From Viola odorata (taxonomy: Eukaryota > Streptophyta > Magnoliopsida > Malpighiales > Violaceae): a stretch of DNA of 64,000 bases. Below the pieces are notes generated by a model. The model was not told the DNA's origin, did not search any database, and saw nothing but the letters and a program-made list of their open reading frames with translations. Shown piece by piece: positions 21,825 to 33,628 of this stretch (within the stretch, counting starts at the first letter, position 1; each line of letters opens with the position of its first letter). The position numbers and the translations under genes are program-made. The DNA is taken from NCBI GenBank assembly GCA_963691705.1, contig OY829540.1, forward strand, positions 940,001-1,004,000, written 5' to 3'.

Positions 21825-22098
21825 ATAAAGCCTTCCTATTCTACAGCATGTTAATGGCAACATAAATATGGGAAATTCAGACAGCAGCTTTGGAAATAAC
21901 CTGTAGCGAATCATCATCATTGTCAAAAGTTGTATCACGACGAACCTTTAAAGGGTCAAGAAGCTCCTCTAACAAACGAATATCTTCAGAAGTCCTAAAA
22001 ATCATACTTTCTAAAGCAAGACCATCCACCATGGTAGCATGTTGCTTCACAGTCAAAGCTTTAGATAAAAGCAAATTTTTTTGCTGATCATTCAAGGT
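21825..22098 (-). pseudogene. Small antisense gene S1 (broken)
   Basis: Related to S2 over its whole length: LNDQQKNLLLSKA against DEQTKGELLLSVS, LEELLDPLKVRRDTTFDNDDDSLQVI against the ...LEVRRDLTIDEDDDTLDIV block, then HIYVAINML against HLRVAVNML. A stop at 21877 and another near 21830 interrupt it, and no ATG aligns with the S2 start. It lies just downstream of gene C. The product is unknown. Confidence 0.5.
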
Positions 22099-22458
22099 AA
22101 AGAGAAAGCAAGAACAAAACCAAGCGGCGAGGCAACCCAAAAAGAAAATAAAAAGAGGAGAGAGGGCTAGTTCACAAGAAAGAGGCAACAGAGCACCTCG
22201 AGAAGCAAAAACAAATTGATTGATGTGACGGCCAAAAGATAAAAACATAGGGAAATGCGAGAAAATCATACGTGGCAGAAATACGTAAATCAACATGAAA
22301 ATGCAAAGATCGATAAAAAGGCCAGAACGAAAGGGGTAAAAGCGTCCACCAGTGTTACATCCAACATGTCCTAAAGAAAAATAGTACTACTATTGGTAAA
22401 ATATAAAAAGGTCCAGGATTACATAAAACTTCCACCGAATTACACAAACAAAATAAAA

Positions 22459-24541
22459 TCACTTCTCCTCACCAGGTGCAACCTTATCAGACGGACCAAA
22501 GGCACCAGTTGGCCCACTAACATCTACCAGTGGATCTTCATTGAGAAAGAAAATACCTGCCTGTTTTAGCCTACGGGTGACGACGGGATTAATCCCTCCA
22601 GGATCTAACTGTGACTCCCCATAAACCTCCGCAAAACCATCGATCGTAATGGCAATTTTTTCCTGAAGATCAGTCCGCCTGGAGGGAAATTCTTCAACCT
22701 CTTTTATCCTTTCAGCTAGAGAGCAGCGCAAACGAGATATCTCCTCCACATTCGCAGCTTCCCTCTTGTAAAAATCCTCCTTGACTATAAATTTTGACCT
22801 CCAATGCACCTATCTTCCTAGTAGCTTCTTCCATTTTAAAAGCAGTCTCTTCGGCATGTTGCCGCCAAGAAACTTCAGCGTTGCGAACCGCTTCCAACTC
22901 ATGAGTATAATGGTCCAACAAAGAACGAACGCGACAAGAACCCACCAACGTGGCAGAACGGACCCTATCGAAAAGAACCTCCAAAGGTAGCTGGGCAGAA
23001 ACCTCTTTATGCTCTGGAATATCTATCATTTCAGAAAGATACCTGGCAGTCTACATATCATCACCCGCGGGATCCGATACTCCCAACGTTCTTAAACCTT
23101 CGGAACCAAAATGTCGCATATCCAATCGATGGGTCAATTCACCTGAAGGACCGTGAGAGGAAAGATGTGCAACAAAATCATAGGAGGAACTGGTAACGCC
23201 AGAGGAAGAATACGACGGTAGAGAGGGGCGCGGAATAAAAGATAAATCGGTAGGGCCCAGAGAAGTGAAAAGCACACTCGAGGAAGGTAGTTGCCCAGTT
23301 GAAACAAATTGAGAAGGTTCCGATTGAGGAGAAGACATCGGTGCCGATACATCACCCAATGCAAGATCAACTGGATAAGGAGATAAAATACCTGAACCAA
23401 CAATCCTAGCGGGGGAAAACCCTTCAGAAGGCACAGAAACCATGGGCGTTTCTGAAAGGGAGGCCCCGCCTTCAGATTGAACACCAACTAAAGACAAACC
23501 CTCATCTAACCTAGGGCGTTTGTTCCAAAGGGCGTCCATGTCGGAATTGGTGTCGCGGGAATGAGAGGAAAATGATACTAGTGATTCTGAATCGGCACCC
23601 TCGTCGGCAAAAGGATTCTCTCTTATTAGGAGGGGAGGGTTAACGATAGCTTTCCTTTTCCTTCGTTGCTCCTTCACCAGTGATTTGATGGTACTCTCAG
23701 AAACGAAATCCTTCCCTCGCTCTCTTCGTTCCTTTCTCTTTTCAACCTCTAGTGGCTTTATCTCTGCGAAAGACAAGAAAATATCAGAGTTAGAAAAAGG
23801 GTGAACCCTTTAAACACAAAGGAGATTATACTTACCCTCGGGACATTCCGATAGAGGGATTCCGATAGCCAGTTTCCTAGTGTGAAAAGGGGACCTCACA
23901 AGGATAAGCCTATCAGCTAACGCTTGAGATGAACCGGAAAGATTTGTTGTCTTCCTCCAACGACCCTCCAAAACATCTCTGTTAAAACCAGTCCTCCAGG
24001 GAAAGGAACTAGACTCCATGATAAAGAAATGATCTTTCCAATGATGAATAACAGTCTCAATGGCCTGAAAATTGAGCGTAAATCCTCGCACCGATTTATC
24101 GCTCCAGCGAGGGCCAAAAGAAACCGCACTCTTGCGACAGTACAACTGAAAAAAGTACCTAAATAATCTAACAGAGGGGGAAGATATGTCATTTATCTTA
24201 CAGATTTCGATAAAAGCATGGATGGAGGACCAACCATTTGGAGCTATCTGGGCAGGGTTCAAATTAAGGTCACTAAGCAAATTGGCTGCCAAAGGATATA
24301 ACGGAAGCCTAAAACCATACCAAAACATCTTCGTATATAATACCCATTGATTTGTCCCTAAAATACTATTCAAACAAATACCCTCACTGGCAACCTTAAT
24401 CTCATACTCAGATGGCAAAACAACACCAGATTGAGACAATTCCCTCTCAATATCCTCTAAACTAGTCAACACAAAAGCTGTCTCATCTATCTGTTTTTCA
24501 TACATACCAAGGGGCTTCACAGAAGGGGTGGCTCGAGGCAT
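22459..24541 (-). pseudogene. Antisense retroelement gene C (integrase-proximal type), broken
   Basis: Exon 1 is 24541-23836 and exon 2 starts at 23763; the intron is GT-AG, phase 1, at the same place as in A, B, D and E. The N-terminal domain shows YGFRLPLYPL, LNPAQIAPNGWSSIHAF and WKDHFFIMESSSFPWRTGFN. A basic patch follows (KRKERRERGK, RRKRKA), then a Ser/Pro-rich middle, the conserved THRLDMRHFGSEGLRTLG motif, and a coiled-coil tail (VSWRQHAEETAFKMEEATRK). Breaks: TAG at 23051 and a frameshift near 22795; sequence in the new frame continues to a stop at 22459. It is antisense to E4. The function is unknown. Confidence 0.7.
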
Positions 24542-24763
24542 ATTGGGGGAAATAAAAGGGAAACAACGGGCCAGAACGGAAAAACAATGAGAAACAGAAA
24601 GGAGTACCTAGCAAACCAACGATCAAAGCACGAACGAACACAGACGGATCGAAATTCTGGCAACAGGAAAACTAAAGAGCAATGCGGGCAGAGAGAGAAA
24701 TAACAAAAGGAGGAAAGAAAAAAAACTGGCAAAGAAAAGAGAGGCAAAGGGCAGAGTAACGAA

Positions 24764-24774
24764 GTATATATAGC
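24764..24774 (-). promoter_or_regulatory. TATA box of gene C
   Basis: GCTATATATAC on the minus strand, about 225 bases before the ATG at 24541. Confidence 0.45.
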
Positions 24775-25267
24775 ACCTCATCAGTACCGTCGAAAAACCC
24801 TATCAGTAAACGACAAGTGGCGTACTCCCAATCGCGGAACGACGCGTCACTCAACTTCCCGGGATATCAGACAACCAAAATCCCTTCGAAATCTAAATCA
24901 ATGATTACATACACCCCCGAAATGACTCCTCAAAATTCCGCTTCAAAAACCAAGACAAACACTTCACTCAAACAGGCAACTAAAAAGACACAAAGCTCCT
25001 TTGATAAAGACGCGCAATAAATGCGTCTGACATGGCATTAATGAGAAAGATTAGCCCATATCCAAACTATTTGAATAAAGAAACAGAAGGAAATGTCTAC
25101 CGAAAATTCTACCGTATGAAGAATCAAAATTTCAGGAGGATACTACCATCCCAAAAGGAATCACAAAGCATCATGAAGATCTGTACAAAAAATTAAAGGC
25201 ATTCTACGCAACATTAAAAGAACCCAAGGAATAACAAAGGGAATGGGGAACGATTCATTTATATTTG

Positions 25268-25284
25268 GCCATACGGCATCTACA
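25268..25284 (-). other. Conserved 17-base motif after small gene S2
   Basis: Same 17 bases as at 21666 and 26247. It starts 24 bases past the S2 stop codon, so here it is within the presumed 3' untranslated region. Confidence 0.65.
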
Positions 25285-25307
25285 TAAAAACAAGAAAGAA
25301 AAAAACA

Positions 25308-25679
25308 CTACTCATCCCCAGAATCAGGGACAATGGGGATATCTCCCAGAGAGGTAGCCACCGCTCCAGCTTCGACAGGAATCATAGCAACGCTCCGGAA
25401 ATAAGCTTCCAGTTGACCCCTCTTGTGCTGGAGCATGTTGACGGCAACACGAAGATGAGTAAGGCACTCACTGACAGAAGTAACAATATCCAGTGTATCG
25501 TCATCCTCATCGATGGTCAAATCCCTTCGAACCTCTAACTGATGAACGATATCTTCCAGGTGAGTAATGTCGACCAAGGTGTCTTGAATCATTTGCTGCA
25601 AAATGTTCATGTGCCGAAGGGAATTGTGCTTCACCATGGAAACACTAAGTAGAAGCTCTCCCTTAGTCTGCTCATCCAT
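25308..25679 (-). CDS. Small antisense gene S2, unknown protein (123 aa)
   Basis: The ATG at 25679 (MDEQTKGELLLS) was chosen over the longer open frame because a TATA box (CTATAAAT, 25728-25735, minus) lies about 50 bases upstream, and homology with S1 starts here. The protein is helical and charged, with an acidic stretch (DEDDDTLD) about residues 66-73 and a heptad-like N-terminal half (MNILQQMIQDTLVDITHLEDIVHQ region). It is intact. S1 is a broken paralogue on the other side of gene C. I do not recognise the family and propose no function. Confidence 0.55.
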   Translation of the reverse strand: MDEQTKGELLLSVSMVKHNSLRHMNILQQMIQDTLVDITHLEDIVHQLEVRRDLTIDEDDDTLDIVTSVSECLTHLRVAVNMLQHKRGQLEAYFRSVAMIPVEAGAVATSLGDIPIVPDSGDE

Positions 25680-25727
25680 GATGGCAAAATTTGAAATGAG
25701 ACTCCAGAATCGAAAACAAAAGGGGTG

Positions 25728-25735
25728 ATTTATAG
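25728..25735 (-). promoter_or_regulatory. TATA box of S2
   Basis: CTATAAAT on the minus strand. The short distance to the ATG supports the 25679 start for S2. Confidence 0.45.
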
Positions 25736-26246
25736 AGAGGGAAGATAAGGAAAATATAGGAAATCTACAGTCAGGCAATTAATAAAATATTAATGAAGTC
25801 ACACCACCCCGAAGAAACGTGACACCTAAAAAGGTGAGAAATTCAGAGGGCATTAAGTACGCAAGAAAAGAAAACACTTCATTCGAAGGGCACGACTGTT
25901 GGAAAAGACCCAAAGAGATGGAACATTAAAAGCACACACGACCGTTGGGAATAAGCAAAAAATCCACTCAAATCAGTACTCACATCTTACAATTCGATAA
26001 GCTAGATATCGGATTAAAGGATACATCTGTCAAACCAATAGACAATTATCGTAACAGTGATCATCCAAGATACGTTATCCTACCAGAAGGGAGAAAGGTT
26101 AGATAAAAATATCTCCGTTACCAAAAAGAGAGTATCATATCCGTTACAAGGCTTTTGTTACCTTCATTCGATAGTTTCATTTCGGCAATACAAAATAGAA
26201 GAAAGCATGAAAAGTAAACAAACACTACCGGATTCATTAATACTCA

Positions 26247-26263
26247 GCCATACGGCATCTACA
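26247..26263 (-). other. Conserved 17-base motif after small gene S3
   Basis: Third identical copy of the motif at 21666 and 25268, downstream of S3. Confidence 0.6.
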
Positions 26264-26593
26264 AAGGGGAAAAAGGCAAAAAATAATAAAAGAATTTCTA
26301 CTCCTCATAATCAGCCAAACCATCTAAAGGCCTGTCTACCGGCACAACTTCTACTCCTCATAATCCACCCAAATTCTGACACAACCCAAGTGAGGGGCTG
26401 CAACCTTCGCTTGGAAGAAGAAACGACTAAGGCTGAGCGGCTGCAACCATCCTCGGATGGATGAGGATGCGTTACATCAACGGGGAAGGATTTACATCCT
26501 CTAGCCCCAGGCATTCCTCCCTTACCAGCTGGATGTGAATAATAGCGGAGGGGAGCAAAAGGTGTCCACTTGCTCACGAGCGGTAGACGTAAC

Positions 26594-26969
26594 TCATGAA
26601 CAAGCCAAAGAAAGCTCTCTCAGGTATCCTCTAGAATTATCAGCGCAATGCTTGATACAGGCAACCACTGAAGACTCTGAAAGAACACCACTCGAAAGAG
26701 CAATCCAAGAATGAACGTTAGTAAAGAATTCTACTGGCAAGAGGGCACCCACCATCGGGGAGATGGCTATCGATAATGACACCTTCTTGCGGCTGCTCAG
26801 TAAGACACACATGATCCGGAATAATATTTCCTTCGCCAAACATAAGATACGAAACCAAGGCTCTTGAGGCACCGGACAAAGGGTAACGTACCCCTCCAGT
26901 ACCATCAGGAGCATCTAATACAAGGTCAACACGGTCCATCGACTCAAACCAGAGGTGGTTATCAAACAT
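26594..26969 (-). pseudogene. Small antisense gene S3 (probably frameshifted)
   Basis: A TATA box (TTATAAAT, 27132-27139, minus) is only 4 bases before the first ATG of the open frame at 27128, so that ATG would precede transcription. The ATG at 26969 (MFDNHLWFESMDRVDLVLDA) is more plausible. That frame ends at 26718; an overlapping frame continues to 26594 (FFTNVHSWIALSSGVLSE), which may be the original C-terminus after a frameshift. It is not visibly related to S1 or S2. The product is unknown. Confidence 0.4.
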
Positions 26970-27578
26970 GATCAAGAGGTTTTGTAACGACAGGGTGCTA
27001 CCGACTCCCCATTTATCAGGAACCCAGGGAAAATGAAAGAGAAAGGCTCTAAGCAAGATTAGAGCAGAAAGCAACAAGTTTATCCCAAAAAGGGGAGAGA
27101 GATGAGCAATGAAAGTCTCTAAAAACATCCCATTTATAAGCCAGAACCCTCCTCAGTAAATGCACCATGGCAACAGGTGGCAGAAATCCAACGGTTAAAA
27201 TACAACTACGTTTATTATCCACGTCAAAACAGCTACAGTTACGACTTAGACACTCAATGACACTTACATCCCAAAAATAGTGACATTTTGGCAGCAGTAA
27301 TTATTACTTCAACAGAAGAAACCATACATCACTCAGAATAGTTGTGATAATGAATATTTGAGGGGCTCAAAAGATTAAGAATCAACGGCACCCAGATCAA
27401 CGAGATAATCTCGGGCGGAGCAAAACAATGTCAAAGAAAATATCAAGCAAGGAACTAAACGGAACAAAGCACCAATCAATGAAAATTCTTACAAAGGACA
27501 AGAAAAATGATATGAGGTCCGATACTTAAAAGTTATACAAAATCGGTACTTAAAAAATCACTCAATCCCTAACAAAAA

Positions 27579-29544
27579 TCAGTCTGACCCCGGTGGAAGA
27601 GAGGAAACCTTAAAAGTCGCATGCGCTAACTTTGTCTCAAGCTTATCTATCTTGGCAAGATAAGTTCCCTTCTCGGCCTCCATCGCTACCAGCTTGGCTT
27701 CCAGCTCTAGAATCTTGGCTCTATCAGTACACGTCTCCTTTTTTATCATAACCAGATTAGTGGTGGCATTCTCCAAACTTCCCATTATCTCTTCTTGCAA
27801 TCAGACGAGACAATGGTTCTCGTCACGAAGTTTCTAAGAATCAACGAAAGATTGATCCGCTTTATCAAGATAGTATCTACCAATTTTGTTAGCAACTGAA
27901 AATCACGAAAGGAGGAAAACAACTCCTCACGAACCAAAGCATGATGAGCATCCAAAGACAAGTGTTGAATAGAGGACCCAATGGAAGAGGAACACAACAT
28001 TTCTTCTACCACGAAAGCCAACTCTAGAATGTTTGTTTTTGAAAAACCCATGGATCGCATACCAGAAGTACTAAAATCATGCAAGTCCAAACGATAGGAA
28101 GCGAGACCACCTGGAACAGTAGAGAGATGGACCACCGGCTCACGAGGTGGACCAGAAAGACGATTGTTGTTCAAAGAGGCATCAGGAGGCAACAAACCCG
28201 GAACAAAATGAAGGAAGGATGGTAGATCTACCGGATCAGAAGGCTGGCCTAACTCCCTATCTATCGGAACAAAACTATCCTGACGACACACGGTAGTCGA
28301 GGGAGACGGTAACCGTACAAACTCACGAGGAAAAATAGGTGCTTCCTCGGAAGGTACCACTGAATCTGAGGGAGGCACAGAATTGCATTCCACGGTATCA
28401 GGCAGAATAACTGACGTCCTGCTCGTTCCACCCACCGAAACTGTTGAAGAAGTCCCTTGCATGTCGGCAACTATCGCCCGACCTTCTACCCTTTGACGCT
28501 TCCGAACACTCCTAGGAATGAGATCAGGGCAATCGGTAGAATCCTCTACATCCATCAACTCATCAGCAACACCCAAAACAACTTGCTCTGAATCCATCCC
28601 AGAAAGTACTACTTGTTGAGGCCCAACCTAGGGAGACCCCTTAGATGAAGAAGGAAGATCAAATCCCTCTAACTTCACCCTCGAAAAACAAATGGGGACT
28701 GAATCAGGTCCGATAGGCACTCTTTGAGAAGAAGACTCTACCGTAGCACCCCTATTGGCCACATCTCCTACGGAAAAAAAATTCAGAGGAGAATAAACCC
28801 AAAAAAGGAAGGAAGAAAACGGGGCTTACCAATAAGGCAATCCTTGAAAGCGGCACTCGAAACCAGCCTCCTAACAAGAAAGGGAGTGTTAAGAGCCATC
28901 AATCTATCGAAAGCCTTCTTAAGACCGGTCATATAACGGATCGGCCTATCCCAATCCGCGTCAGTAATTTCTCGATTAAAATCAGGACGCCACAAGAAAG
29001 TAGGCATGTCAAGAACAAAAAATCGGTTTCTCCATCCCGGTATCGAAACCTCTATCCCATGGAAATTCCTCAAGAAGGGAAGAACTGTTTCATCACCCCA
29101 ACGAGGATGAAATGATACAAAACCCTCCCGATAGCATAGATGAAAGAAAATTTGAAACAACTCAACGGGAGGATTCGTAATACGCTTGTGCTCACAAACT
29201 CTTAAAAAGGTATACAAAACCATCCAGGAGAGGGGAGTTATCTGTGCAGGATTTAGCTTACAACGACCTAACAATCTAATAACAGTACCATGAAGGGGAA
29301 GCGAGAAGCCATATTGAAACATGGTGGTGTACAGGATCCTACGATTATCGGGGAAAATAGTGTTCAACCTAACATCTGGATCAGGTGGATAAGCAAAATA
29401 CCCCTCAAGAATGCAAACCTTAAATTCGTATAACTCATTCCACAAGGGCCCCAACTCAGTAAAAGTGGAAGGAGTTCTCGCCATTTTCTGTTCCGCCTTA
29501 CTCAAAGGTCTAATGGGACAACGCGAGGAGCGAGTACCAGACAT
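27579..29544 (-). pseudogene. Antisense retroelement gene D (LTR-proximal type), broken
   Basis: Exon 1 is 29544-28830 and exon 2 is 28767-27579, with a GT-AG intron in phase 1. The ATG at 29544 gives MSGTRSSRCPIRPLSKAEQK, then a segment shared with gene A (ARTPSTFTE). The N-terminal domain shows YGFSLPLHGTVI, LNPAQITPLSWMVLYTFLR, PRWGDETV and FFVLDMPTFLWRPDFN. The middle holds RKRQR and the conserved YRLDLHDFSTSGMRSMG motif. The tail is a coiled coil (27800-27579, ILELEAKLVAMEAEK). Breaks: TAG near 28630 and a frameshift near 27795. It is the antisense gene nearest the E4 3' LTR. Confidence 0.7.
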
Positions 29545-29761
29545 ATTTATAAAAATACCAAAGGAGGTCACCAACGAAAAATAAAAGGAAGAAAGATGAT
29601 AGCAAAATACCTCGCGAAGAAACGAAGAACCCAAAAGACAAGAACGGTCAAAAAAACTGGCGGGGAAACGACAATCCAAAAACAGGGAGCGGGCACGAAA
29701 GAGGAAAGAGAAATTTACGAAGAAGGAGAAGAAAAGAAGGAACAAAAGAGAAATAAATGGA

Positions 29762-29769
29762 ATTTATAA
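29762..29769 (-). promoter_or_regulatory. TATA box of gene D
   Basis: TTATAAAT on the minus strand, about 215 bases before the ATG at 29544. Confidence 0.4.
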
Positions 29770-30019
29770 GCAAATCATTCGCCTGTCGTGGCAACAACAA
29801 ATAAGGGAGCAACGCGTGGTATCCCTTCAATAACAACTCGACATTTGGAGTCAAAAGTTATCCGTGCAAAGTGCCAACCAAAGAACTGCACCGCATTTAA
29901 GAACACAAGAGCCCGCGAATCAAAGCGACACTTCATTACCAAATCCAAAAAAAAAGGGAGAAGGATCCACAACACCGAGCAAAGTAACGCATCAGTCCAG
30001 TTACGCACCTGGCAAAAGA

Positions 30020-30071
30020 TAACGACAACCCTTGGTAAACACTCGGGCTAGTTTTCAGTTGGGCGTCTAAT
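30020..30071 (+). repeat. 52-base segment duplicated before E4 3' LTR (copy 1)
   Basis: Contains CTTGGTAAACACTCGGGCT and TTTTCAGTTGGG, nearly identical to 30278-30329, 258 bases to the right. Copy 2 ends at the LTR start; copy 1 is not followed by an LTR. Confidence 0.7.
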
Positions 30072-30277
30072 GGAGCAATCATCAGGAAATATGACATACA
30101 AATCAACGCAACAAAAGCTCAAAATGGAAAGAACGAGTGAAAATACCAAGCAAAAGGAAGCTTACCCGATACCTGGCAAGAAGTTGGTACGATAGAAAGA
30201 GAAAAAAATGAGAAGATCAAACTAAAAGGGGAGCAAGGGTAGGGCACTCAGAATTAAATTTTTGAACCCTACCAGGT

Positions 30278-30329
30278 TAACAACAGCCCTTGGTAAACAC
30301 TCGGGCTGGTTTTCAGTTGGGCTTCTGAT
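30278..30329 (+). repeat. 52-base segment duplicated before E4 3' LTR (copy 2)
   Basis: Directly precedes and overlaps the TGATAA start of the LTR at 30326. It would be expected to hold the plus-strand primer, though it is not markedly purine-rich. Confidence 0.7.
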
Positions 30330-31022
30330 AATACATGGAAAAAGGACAAGGGCAAGAAGGTCATTTCACGACCCTTTGACTTAGTCTTCACAAAACTAAG
30401 CCACGTAGGCGGCGGAAGAATCCTCCCGTTAGTCCTCCGGCAGGAATACTAACGGGAGGGTGGCATGAGTGGAAGGCATCCTACGTATCTGTACCGACAT
30501 TTGTACCACCCACCGAATGACCCTGCTGAGTCATAAGTAATCATCATCTCCCAAAACACCTTTAATGCGGAAGTGACGGCAATTAATGCGGATCTTAGAG
30601 CCTGAGGCGGTGGACGTAAGGAAGTCTTAGGCAAAACATAAGGCATTTAATGCGAAAGTGATGGCTCTTAATGAGGAAGTGACTGCATTAATTATGCTCA
30701 TCATAAGCTACACCTAGCCTGAAATACGGGCCCCACTAGACTCAGGAAGCCACACAAGGGCAAGGGTATAAATACCCCCACCCCCCATCCATAAGAGGAC
30801 GGACAGAAAATCACTACACTAAGCTTGTACAATCACTCCGGTAACTCTCCCATATCTCTCACTTGTTCGTACTATCCACGATTCTAACTTGATAGTCGGA
30901 GGCTCTATGCCGGAGCCCCCCCTCCCCCTCCGGCTCTTTGCAGGCTATACGTAAGACGACCCGGACATCCAATCATCGCGACTATTGACGGAATAACCCC
31001 TACCCCATAACACAAGTTATCA
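30326..31022 (+). repeat. E4 3' LTR (697 bp)
   Basis: Starts TGATAA and ends TTATCA, like the E2 and E3 LTRs. A TATAAATACC box is at 30767. The GCCGGAG...CTCCGGC hairpin is at 30909-30934, followed by TTTGCAGG. The right end abuts intron sequence of the MATE gene. Confidence 0.8.
30909..30934 (+). other. Conserved LTR hairpin, E4 copy
   Basis: Same 7-bp stem as in E2 and E3, with a longer C-rich loop (about 12 bases). Confidence 0.6.
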
Positions 31023-32066
31023 ATACTATATATAATATATTCAGCTACCCGGGTGATGAATTGATGGATTGTAATCATACCTTGCAGCTGCTAAGAAACC
31101 AATAGATACCATCATTTCCAATCCATTGATGTTGAGACTACAAAAACCATAAACGGATAGAATAGAACATAATACAATGTGGTCAATGCATTTAGGTTAA
31201 AGGTTTGCGCAGTACGAACTTATCTCTAATTAACCAAATTAGATTGTAGGAAAATTAAGCAGCCTAGTAGCCATGAACATATATAATTACCAAATAGAAA
31301 GTGCATCAATTGCAACCTCTGCATTCTTCAAGCTCCCAGTTAGCAAAACAAGCATGGTGTTGTACCAGAGCTCAAGGTTGTACATAACAGGCAACTTGCA
31401 TATATCATATATAAACTTGAGTGAAAGGGATCTCCACTATGAATTAATTAATCTGATAATGAAGAACTTATAATTACCAAATCATAACACCAGATGACAA
31501 GGAAAGCTTGAAGACTGGCCAGAGGTCCTTGAAAGCATCAGCAGAGAAACCCTTCCATGTTTAGGGGCAGCCTCCACAGGTAACAAGCATAAGCTGACCC
31601 ACATTTGGAATCCAATAGGCCAAGATTGTGGATATCATAGCTCCTGGGATTCCAAACTTGTACCTCACAGTAAGTAGCCACGAAAGGAAGGCATGGATGG
31701 TGAGGGTAGTTGCGGCCAAGTACGCAATGATGGAATTCTTGCTCTGTGCTTGTAAGAACATTTGGCAGGTAAAGGATAGGATAAAAGAGAAGATGATAAG
31801 GATGTATCCTGACACCTCTGCAATGTATTTCTTTTGGCCTAAAGCCTCCAAGATTGGGGCTGTGAAGAAGAACAAAGGAAGAAGCAAGAAAGAACAAAGA
31901 AGCAAAACTATCCAGGATCGTTGAAGGTATACACCAAGCATGTGGTGTTGCTTTGCACCATATGCTTTCCCGCACAGAGTTTCCAACGCACTAGCCATGC
32001 CCAACTGGATCATCCATCAGAATTACCATTCTTTTTTCCATTCATCATTATACTAGCTAGGAAATC

Positions 32067-32787
32067 TGGTACGATCCCGGATCCTCTTGAGGCGTGCACG
32101 GACCTAGTCCTCTTTGGGAGGTTGAACGATGACTTGATGATGGATGAAATGGTGAAGTTGATGGACCGATTGGATGAAGGAAAGATGGAGTAATGGTGCA
32201 GCGAATTAAATGGATGAAAGGTAGAAGATGTATTGATTAATAACTAGATAGTAATCTTCAATCACAAGTGATTGAAAGGATCTCAAATATACAAACTCAA
32301 CCCTTTCACTCTCTAATTGTGAAACTTACTTGAATTTGCAGAAATGATAGATTGGTTCTAAGAACCCTAAATTAACTAGTTACACTAAGCTACACTAAAG
32401 TTTGGTCTATAAATAGATTCACTCAAAATTCAAGACCAAGCTATAAAAGAGGCTAAACCCTTCTATTTATAGCTAGGTTATTACATGGGATAAAACCCTA
32501 AAATGCCCCTAACAATAGGCCTTGAAGCTCGTGGATGGGCTGCTTGAAAGGCTCACAAAATAGCCAAAAATGTCCCTGACGGTATGCCGCCTGGAGCTTG
32601 GCGGTATACTACTAGGCTCGCTACCAATGTTGCCCAAAATGCCGAGGCTAGCGGCTAGGGCTGAGGCGGTATACCGCTAGAGCCCTGTCTTGGCCCTCTC
32701 GTGGCGCGCGTTCGGAGGAAGATAGGTCACGCAGGAGGCTTTTCCCTTGTAATGTGTGCAGGCATTAATGGGTCCATGCTCGTATCA
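32067..32787 (-). repeat. E6 3' LTR (721 bp)
   Basis: On the minus strand it starts TGATACGAGCATGG and ends GATCGTACCA. It differs from the other LTR by scattered substitutions and small indels, including one around the GCGGTATACCGC repeats, so the insertion is not recent. Confidence 0.85.
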
Positions 32788-32908
32788 TCCCATCCACCTT
32801 TGAGGAGATTCATCCTCGAATCTACATCGTAGATAGGAAAAAACTATGGAGAATCTAATCCAAAGACATTCGAAACTCGGGCAAGATGAGGAATGTAGAT
32901 GACTCGGC

Positions 32909-33628
32909 CTAGGTGAGGTAACATAGTAGTGAAAGAGAGGCGCGGTCACTACAAGAAGTCAATGGAGTGATGGAGAAGAACCGACCAAGGGGAGGGACCA
33001 AAAGAGTGATGGAAGAGGTGTGGCCAACATGCTCAAATCCAAGGAGGAACGGGTCCGAATAAGTAAGGGAAGGGACCGCCGGAATGATGGAGAACTCGTT
33101 GCGTAGATGCTCAAAGTGGCGCTGCAATCCAAGACAATGAAGAGCTCTCTCTTGGCCACCCATAGAAAACCGACCACTCACTCTTGCACTCCCATTGTCC
33201 CCGTTTTCTACATGATCATCACCACTCAGATTTACCTCTAAAACATTCAATTTCGTGACCAATGGAACCACAACATCATCAATGGGTAAATAAGCACTAG
33301 AAATAACACCACTCTCTACCCTCTTATCAATAACCAACTCACATTGCCCACGGTGCTCGGAGTCCCGTAGGTTCTTCAATTGAAGCATCATTGTGTCTGC
33401 GGTTTCTGCCATGGCTTGAGTGGTTCGTTCCATTCGCGCTAGAATTGAAGCAATCTCCGATTCATATGATGGGGTACGGTGATAGGAACGTTGCGGAGGA
33501 GCAACCCTAGACGCCAGTGGGATGTAGGGGCGTTGAGGAGGTCGACGGACCGAGACACAAGTAGTGGAGCCATGGCCACGACTTAGGTAGGATGAGGTGA
33601 TAAGGTTCCTATATGGAAAACCTTCCAA
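32909..33628 (-). pseudogene. E6 gag-like remnant
   Basis: A 239-codon frame with IASILARMERTTQAMAETAD and MLQLKNLRDSE, resembling the N-terminal helical part of some Ty3/gypsy gag proteins. No gag core or zinc knuckle is visible. The assignment is weak. Confidence 0.3.

Larger units (their letters stand above)
21061..31022 (+). mobile_element. Retand-like element E4, 3' half, with an antisense gene battery
   Basis: Plus orientation is inferred from its 3' LTR (30326-31022) and from antisense genes on the minus strand. From left: tandem repeats (21063-21560), small gene S1, large gene C, small gene S2, small gene S3, large gene D, LTR. No gag or pol is present in the window; they would lie left of E1, which interrupts E4 at 21060/21061, or may be absent if E4 is a non-autonomous derivative. 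The LTR ends in intron sequence of the MATE gene; the expected target duplication is ATACT (31023-31027). Confidence 0.7.

Noticed and set aside
32092..32193. Plus-strand open frame reaching into the E6 LTR
   Set aside because: Lies within an LTR present twice; the second LTR has an indel that breaks it.
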